10,956 nucleotides of DNA from an uncultured Desulfomonile sp. Its GTDB lineage: Bacteria; Desulfobacterota; Desulfomonilia; Desulfomonilales; Desulfomonilaceae. Where the stretch lies: positions 1 through 10,956 of the forward strand of contig CALDNG010000079.1 of assembly GCA_937915285.1 (NCBI GenBank), given 5' to 3'. The notes under the pieces are model-generated. The model did no database searches, was not told the DNA's origin, and was given only the letters and a program-made list of their open reading frames with translations. Both the position numbers and the translations under genes were made by a program. Position 1 is the first letter of the stretch. Each line of letters starts with the position of its first letter. Positions 6,597 through 10,956 of this stretch are shown one piece after another.

Positions 6597-7034
6597 ATGA
6601 AAACTGTTCAGGAGTTGGCAGTCGAGTTGAAAAACATACCTGGAGCCCTATCGGACGTGGTAGAACTGCTATCCTCAACCGGAATCAATATACTCGGTCT
6701 CAGCGCCAAGGTCGAAGGTGAGGTGGGGCTGGCCAGCCTGGTATGTAATGACCCTTCCCGGGCGGCCAATGTGCTAGAGACCGCAGGATACAAACTGGGA
6801 ACTCATGAGATTCTTGCAGTGGAGGTTCCCAATCACCCCGGCGCACTGAGCGCTATTCTAAAACCCTTGAAAATGGCTTCCGTCAATGTGGAGAATATCT
6901 ATTTCCTCAAAGGCTCCCTGGTGTTGGGGGCTGTCCAGATCCTCGCGCTCAGGGTCAATGACCTCGGCAAGGCCTCCAGGGCGCTATCCGAAGAGTGGAT
7001 AAGACTGCTTGGAAATGAAGTTTATGATCTGTGA
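6597..7034 (+). CDS. Tandem ACT-domain protein, probable amino-acid sensor
   Basis: A 145-residue protein made of two ACT domains and nothing else: the first about 3-70 with the ligand-loop signature KNIPGALSDV (Pro15-Gly16-Ala17), the second about 72-145 with PNHPGALSAI (Pro81-Gly82-Ala83) and the typical VNVENIYFL strand. ACT pairs bind small ligands, usually amino acids, at the domain interface and regulate enzymes or transporters. The start has an excellent site, GGGAGG (6586-6591) five bases before ATG. It follows the gamma gene by 46 bases with no terminator between, so it is likely the last gene of the operon. ACT-only proteins also accompany 2-oxoacid oxidoreductases and aryl/acyl-CoA ligases in other anaerobes. 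A role in feedback by valine, leucine, isoleucine or an aromatic amino acid is inference; the ligand cannot be read from the sequence. Confidence 0.88.
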   Translation: MKTVQELAVELKNIPGALSDVVELLSSTGINILGLSAKVEGEVGLASLVCNDPSRAANVLETAGYKLGTHEILAVEVPNHPGALSAILKPLKMASVNVENIYFLKGSLVLGAVQILALRVNDLGKASRALSEEWIRLLGNEVYDL

Positions 7035-7061
7035 TCTCCCGTGATTCGATACTGATGCATG

Positions 7062-7085
7062 GGCTCTTTTAAGAACAAAAGAGCC
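7062..7085. terminator. Hairpin between convergent genes, possible bidirectional terminator
   Basis: GGCTCTTTT (7062-7070) and AAAAGAGCC (7077-7085) form a perfect 9-bp stem with a 6-base loop. It sits in the 69-base gap between the ACT gene and the convergent hydrolase gene. Neither side has a downstream T-tract, so termination would be weak or rho-assisted; it could also protect mRNA 3' ends. Confidence 0.5.
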
Positions 7086-7103
7086 TTGGCGGCGGCGGTA
7101 AAG

Positions 7104-7958
7104 TTATTTTCTTTCGGGGTTATGTCCCAGAGTCCTGTTCAGGAAATTCACCATCCTCTCAAAAGCGTCAAGCAAGGCAGGCTTCATATACCTGTTCTCC
7201 GTCCTCAAGTCATAATAGATGTTGAACATGTGCTTCTGGTCCGCGTAGATATTCACCTCATACGGCCTCATGCTGGTTTTTAGGTTCCACGCCAGTTCTT
7301 TGGCATATTTCACGTCGTAAACATCATCCTTTTCCCCGTGAAATATCTGGATGGGCGGCAGCCTGAATGGCTCATAGGGCATCACCCATGGCCATCCCCC
7401 GTAATTCCACACAACCGCTTTTATCCGTGGATCCTTGCAGGCGTATGCCAAAGCGGCGTTTGCAGGTTGCGAGAAACCCGACAGGGCTATCTTGGACCTG
7501 TCGACCCAAGGTGAAACTTCCAGAAAATTCACGGTAGCCCGAATGGTCTTTAAATACCACTGATTGCCAAAAAGCAGTTTGGCTCCCACTGCGCCCTGAT
7601 TAAAACTACCGAGCATGTAGCCCGCTCCACGATCCCAGTCCCATGCGCCAGGAGTCATGTCCTCCGGGTAATTGGATGGATCGATCAACGCCACCACGTA
7701 ATTACGGTCGGCCAGTAACTGGCAGTGCTCGTGATACTGCGCAATTTTTGTCCCGCCAACACCTACTCCCACAACCACCCCTGGAACAGGTCCCCTTAAG
7801 CCTGATCGTGGGAAAAACATGTAGACAGGAAGCCTGGAGTCCTTTTCAAGGGGTATTTCAACCCTCAGGTAAGCCTCGGACTGTCCCGGGAAAAAGAACG
7901 TCAGCGCAAACAGAGCCAATAATAAACGTGTAATGAATAGTAATGGGCTTGGTTTCAA
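7104..7958 (-). CDS. Exported dienelactone-hydrolase-like alpha/beta hydrolase
   Basis: A 284-residue alpha/beta hydrolase with an N-terminal signal peptide (hydrophobic LLFITRLLLALFALTFFF, likely cleavage after SEA at 27-29), so it acts outside the cytoplasm. The likely triad is Ser163 in SGFSQPAN, Asp211 or Asp212 in HGEKDDVYD, and His243 in ADQKHMF. The nucleophile elbow reads G-x-S-x-P, with Pro in place of the usual second Gly. The substrate, an ester, lactone or similar, is unknown. I chose TTG 7958 as start because GGAG (7968-7965 on the minus strand) lies six bases before it. The ATG at 7970 overlaps that site, has no ribosome site of its own, and would add four residues. It is convergent with the VOR operon and divergent from icmF, sharing a 338-base control region with it. 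Confidence 0.85.
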   Translation of the reverse strand: MKPSPLLFITRLLLALFALTFFFPGQSEAYLRVEIPLEKDSRLPVYMFFPRSGLRGPVPGVVVGVGVGGTKIAQYHEHCQLLADRNYVVALIDPSNYPEDMTPGAWDWDRGAGYMLGSFNQGAVGAKLLFGNQWYLKTIRATVNFLEVSPWVDRSKIALSGFSQPANAALAYACKDPRIKAVVWNYGGWPWVMPYEPFRLPPIQIFHGEKDDVYDVKYAKELAWNLKTSMRPYEVNIYADQKHMFNIYYDLRTENRYMKPALLDAFERMVNFLNRTLGHNPERK

Positions 7959-8076
7959 GTATATCTCCATTAGTTAGGGTGAACCGTTATCAACGCTCCC
8001 AAAGGTTTGCGGCATCGGTCTCTAACCTTAGCGCAAAACATGAGATTAAACTGTCATGTTATTGATTTCTTATATA

Positions 8077-8105
8077 AAAATATCATTAAAATCAATTATT
8101 GTCAA
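8077..8105 (-). promoter_or_regulatory. Promoter of the exported hydrolase gene
   Basis: Minus strand: TTGACA (8105-8100, perfect -35), 17-base spacer, TATTTT (8082-8077, 4 of 6). Transcription would start near 8070, giving a leader of about 110 bases. The -35 overlaps the TCAATTATTGT box at 8092-8102. Confidence 0.45.
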
Positions 8106-8151
8106 GTAATTCAATATTGTTACCGTGTATCAGGCCTTAGTCAATATTGTT
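8092..8151. repeat. Three TCAATATTGT-like palindromic boxes in the hydrolase-icmF control region
   Basis: TCAATATTGTT occurs exactly twice, at 8111-8121 and 8141-8151, 30 bases apart (about three helical turns). Each contains the perfect palindrome CAATATTG. A third, one-base-longer variant, TCAATTATTGT, is at 8092-8102. The first box covers the -35 of the minus-strand promoter and the last abuts the -35 of the plus-strand promoter, the placement expected of operators for one regulator of both genes. A further 8-bp inverted repeat, ATTGATTT (8061-8068) / AAATCAAT (8089-8096), lies beside them. Confidence 0.45.
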
Positions 8152-8178
8152 GAAAAGCGTCCCGAAAAATATTACTAT
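8150..8178 (+). promoter_or_regulatory. Possible promoter of icmF
   Basis: TTGAAA (8150-8155), 17-base spacer, TACTAT (8173-8178), each 4 of 6. An overlapping alternative is TTGTTG (8147-8152), 17 bases, TATTAC (8170-8175). Transcription would begin near 8185, leaving a leader of about 110 bases with only short hairpin potential (GGTCA 8231-8235 / TGACC 8267-8271). I see no B12-box-like sequence of a cobalamin riboswitch in it. Confidence 0.35.
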
Positions 8179-8296
8179 GAAAGGGTGTCGATCTTGGATT
8201 AATACCCCCAAACAAATCATCAATTCGTCAGGTCACCAGTGGGATTACGCGGATTCTGTTAAACGATGACCGGCCAGTCTCTTGCCAGGAGGCATC

Positions 8297-10956
8297 ATGG
8301 ATAACTTCGCAAAGCCTTATCAGCCAAAGAACAGGGTAAGGGTCGTAACAGCAGCTTCATTATTTGATGGGCATGACGCGGCTATCAACATCATGCGCAG
8401 GATATTGCAGGCTTCGGGCGCAGAAGTCATTCACCTTGGTCATAACCGATCTGTCACGGAGGTAGTAACAGCGGCGGTTCAGGAGGACGCCCAGGCCATA
8501 GGTCTTAGTTCATATCAGGGCGGACACGTTGAGTATTTCAAATACACTGTTGATCTCCTGAAACAGTTCGGCAGCACCCATGTCCGAGTTTTCGGTGGCG
8601 GTGGCGGGGTTATAGTGCCTGAAGAAATTCGTGAGCTTGAAGCTTACGGGGTCACGAAGATATTTAGTCCGGAAGACGGCAGGAAGTATGGACTGCAGGG
8701 CATGATAAACCAGTTCATAGAGATGTCGGATTTCCCCGTGTCTGATGGGCGTCTCGAATGCGACCCCAGGGAACTCTGTCCCTCCAAATGGCGTGATATA
8801 TCCCGACTGATATCCTGTATTGAGGTGGCCAAGGAAAAGGGGCCGGACTGCATCAATGAAGTCATGGGGGCTGTTGAGTCTGCAAAAACCGACAAAATCA
8901 TCCCAGTGCTCGGCATAACAGGCACAGGAGGAGCAGGTAAGTCGTCTCTGACGGACGAAATTGTTCTTCGATTCCTCAATGATCAGAAGGATAAGACTGT
9001 AGGAATAATTTCCGTTGATCCCACCAGGCGAAAGACAGGAGGAGCCCTGCTCGGTGACAGAATAAGGATGAACTCGATCCACACCGATCGTGTTTATTAC
9101 CGATCCATGGCGACCAGAAGCCAGGGGATGGAAATCCCGAATCACATGGCCGAATCTATTGAGGCCCTAAAGGCGGCCGGGTTCGATTTCATCGTGGTCG
9201 AGACAGCCGGAATAGGGCAGGGTGATGCGGCCATTGTGCCGCTCGTCGATGTTTCTCTATACGTAATGACATCCGAGTTCGGAGCCCAAAGCCAACTCGA
9301 GAAAATTGATATGCTTGATTTTGCTGACCTCATCGCTGTTAACAAATTTGATCGACAGGGTTCTGAAGACGCAATTCATGACGTCCGAAAGCAGGTTCAG
9401 CGTAACAGGGCCGATTTCTCAAGGGCTCCCGAAGACTTCCCCGTCTATGGATCAATAGCCTCCAGGTTCAATGACGATGGTGTAACCGGTCTTTATTCGG
9501 CTATAGTTGAAGCATGTGTTGAAAAGACTGGAGTCGAATGGCGCACTTCATGCCGTCCCACTCCCGACAAGAAGCCCTCATCCAAGACCATTATCATACC
9601 GATTGAACGGGCGGGCTATCTTTCCGAGATATCGGACACTGTCAGAAAATATCATCGCTGGGGATCAGATCAGTCGGAACTTGTCAGGAGACTATGGCAT
9701 CTCGATGAAGTGGAAAAGGAGTTGCTGTTCGGCGGAGGATGTGATTCCACCGATGCGCTCAAGGGTATCAAGTGTCTGCAGGAGGATATAGAAAAGAAGC
9801 TCGATCCCAGGGCCTTGAGGCTTATTGGCGAATGGGAGGACATTAGGCAGGCATACTCAGGCGATGACTATGTCTTTGAAGTTAGAGGCAGAAAGATCCC
9901 GACCAACTTGAAGATCAAGACGTTGAGTGGTACCATGATGCCTCGCGTCTCATTGCCCAAATTCACCGACCAGGGCGAACTCCTGCGCTGGAGACTGAAA
10001 GAGAATCTTCCTGGTTTGTTTCCTTACACTGCCGGTGTTTTTCCTTTCAAACGCCAGGATGAGGATCCAACCCGTATGTTCGCGGGAGAAGGTGATCCAT
10101 TCAGGACCAACCGCCGATTCAAGTACCTGTCTGCGAACAGCCCTGCCAAAAGGCTCTCTACAGCTTTTGACTCAGTGACTCTCTATGGACGTGATCCTGA
10201 CGAGAGACCGGACATCTACGGAAAGATAGGCACCTCCGGTGTCTCTATCTGCACCCTGGACGATGTGAAGGTCCTTTATTCGGGTTTCGACTTGAGCGCA
10301 CCCAATAACTCGGTTTCAATGACTATTAACGGACCGGCCCCCATAATGCTGGCCATGTTCTTCAACACTGCCATTGATCAGAAACTCGATAGTTTCAGGG
10401 AAGAGACTGGCAGTGAACCCACTGCCGAACAAAGGGCAAGGATTAAGGCAGATGTGCTCAGTTCCGTCAGGGGGACCGTTCAGGCGGACATACTCAAGGA
10501 AGATCAGGGGCAGAACACGTGCATATTCTCTACTGATTTCTCACTAAAAATGATGGGAGACATTCAGGAGTATTTTATTAAGAACAACGTCCGGAATTTC
10601 TATTCTGTTTCCATATCCGGATATCACATCGCCGAGGCCGGCGCCAATCCCATCACACAACTCGCGTTTACACTAGCTAACGGTTTTACATATGTTGAAT
10701 ACTATCTGTCGCGTGGAATGAAAATAGATGATTTTGCGCCAAACCTGAGCTTCTTCTTCTCAAATGGTCTTGAGCCTGAATACAGCGTCATAGGCAGAGT
10801 AGCGCGACGGATCTGGGCTATCGCCATGCGCGACAAGTATAGTGGTAATGAGAGATCCCAAAAACTAAAATACCACATTCAGACTAGCGGAAGATCGCTC
10901 CATGCGCAGGAAATCCAGTTCAACGACATAAGAACTACTCTGCAGGCCTTGATTGC
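8297..10956 (+). CDS. icmF: Fused isobutyryl-CoA mutase IcmF (B12 domain + G-protein chaperone + mutase), 3' end outside window
   Basis: An unbroken frame of 886 codons from ATG 8297 to the right edge. AGGAGG (8287-8292) lies four bases before the start. IcmF uses adenosylcobalamin to interconvert isobutyryl-CoA and n-butyryl-CoA. Domain order is that of IcmF. B12-binding domain, about 12-145: DGHD with cobalt-ligand His26, SSYQGGH at 71-77, five glycines at 100-104. MeaI-type GTPase chaperone, about 200-420: P-loop GTGGAGKSS with Lys215, [15 protein letters not shown] from 241, ETAGIGQ from 302, NKFD at 349-352. Linker, then the acyl-CoA mutase barrel from about 545, with SISGYH (His777). 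At the two substrate positions where methylmalonyl-CoA mutase has Tyr89 and Arg207 (P. shermanii numbering), this protein has Phe582 and Gln739, the isobutyryl/butyryl-CoA pattern. Family members are about 1,080-1,100 residues, so roughly 200 C-terminal residues lie beyond the window. Confidence 0.95.
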   Translation, partial: MDNFAKPYQPKNRVRVVTAASLFDGHDAAINIMRRILQASGAEVIHLGHNRSVTEVVTAAVQEDAQAIGLSSYQGGHVEYFKYTVDLLKQFGSTHVRVFGGGGGVIVPEEIRELEAYGVTKIFSPEDGRKYGLQGMINQFIEMSDFPVSDGRLECDPRELCPSKWRDISRLISCIEVAKEKGPDCINEVMGAVESAKTDKIIPVLGITGTGGAGKSSLTDEIVLRFLNDQKDKTVGIISVDPTRRKTGGALLGDRIRMNSIHTDRVYYRSMATRSQGMEIPNHMAESIEALKAAGFDFIVVETAGIGQGDAAIVPLVDVSLYVMTSEFGAQSQLEKIDMLDFADLIAVNKFDRQGSEDAIHDVRKQVQRNRADFSRAPEDFPVYGSIASRFNDDGVTGLYSAIVEACVEKTGVEWRTSCRPTPDKKPSSKTIIIPIERAGYLSEISDTVRKYHRWGSDQSELVRRLWHLDEVEKELLFGGGCDSTDALKGIKCLQEDIEKKLDPRALRLIGEWEDIRQAYSGDDYVFEVRGRKIPTNLKIKTLSGTMMPRVSLPKFTDQGELLRWRLKENLPGLFPYTAGVFPFKRQDEDPTRMFAGEGDPFRTNRRFKYLSANSPAKRLSTAFDSVTLYGRDPDERPDIYGKIGTSGVSICTLDDVKVLYSGFDLSAPNNSVSMTINGPAPIMLAMFFNTAIDQKLDSFREETGSEPTAEQRARIKADVLSSVRGTVQADILKEDQGQNTCIFSTDFSLKMMGDIQEYFIKNNVRNFYSVSISGYHIAEAGANPITQLAFTLANGFTYVEYYLSRGMKIDDFAPNLSFFFSNGLEPEYSVIGRVARRIWAIAMRDKYSGNERSQKLKYHIQTSGRSLHAQEIQFNDIRTTLQALI

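Noticed and set aside
8179..8296. A cobalamin riboswitch before icmF
   Set aside because: The leader has only a 5-bp stem potential and no B12-box-like sequence; it is also too short for a typical cobalamin riboswitch.
8510..9791. Several frames of 67-211 residues on both strands
   Set aside because: All lie inside icmF, whose frame is open throughout and carries every family motif; they are shadows.

Overview
The window looks like chromosome from an anaerobic bacterium of roughly 50% G+C. The best guess is a sulfate-reducing or syntrophic Desulfobacterota (old Deltaproteobacteria). The basis is a ferredoxin-dependent 2-oxoacid oxidoreductase operon, a B12-dependent acyl-CoA mutase, frequent AGG/AGA arginine codons and several TTG/GTG starts with good Shine-Dalgarno (SD) sites. 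No mobile element, rRNA, tRNA or CRISPR array was seen. The taxonomic placement is inference.

Left part (1-3700). At the left edge is a minus-strand gene for an exported protein of unknown function; it runs off the window and starts at a TTG with a consensus promoter upstream. Divergent from it is a lipoprotein that is almost entirely coiled coil. Two terminator-like hairpins follow it, and the approximately 100 nt between them hold two more small hairpins, so a small RNA is possible. Next is a minus-strand class I/II (PLP) aminotransferase with an attenuator-like leader, then a small exported TPR protein on the plus strand.

Centre (3785-7034). A five-gene operon encodes a 2-oxoacid:ferredoxin oxidoreductase in the order delta (2x[4Fe-4S] ferredoxin), alpha (VorB-like), beta (TPP, [4Fe-4S]) and gamma, followed by a tandem-ACT protein that probably senses an amino acid. 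The alpha subunit resembles the branched-chain (2-oxoisovalerate) type.

Right part (7104-10956). A minus-strand exported dienelactone-hydrolase-like alpha/beta hydrolase is divergent from icmF, the fused isobutyryl-CoA mutase with its G-protein chaperone. icmF is open to the right edge, with 886 residues visible. Their shared intergenic region contains a TTGACA promoter on the minus strand, a plausible promoter on the plus strand, and three copies of a TCAATATTGT-like palindromic box placed at both promoters.

Taken together, an aminotransferase (valine to 2-oxoisovalerate), VOR (2-oxoisovalerate to isobutyryl-CoA plus reduced ferredoxin) and IcmF (isobutyryl-CoA to n-butyryl-CoA) would make an anaerobic route from valine into straight-chain beta-oxidation, or the reverse for synthesis. 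Each enzyme family is well known. The linkage as one pathway, its regulation by the ACT protein and the palindromic boxes, and the possible RNA elements are inferences from this sequence.
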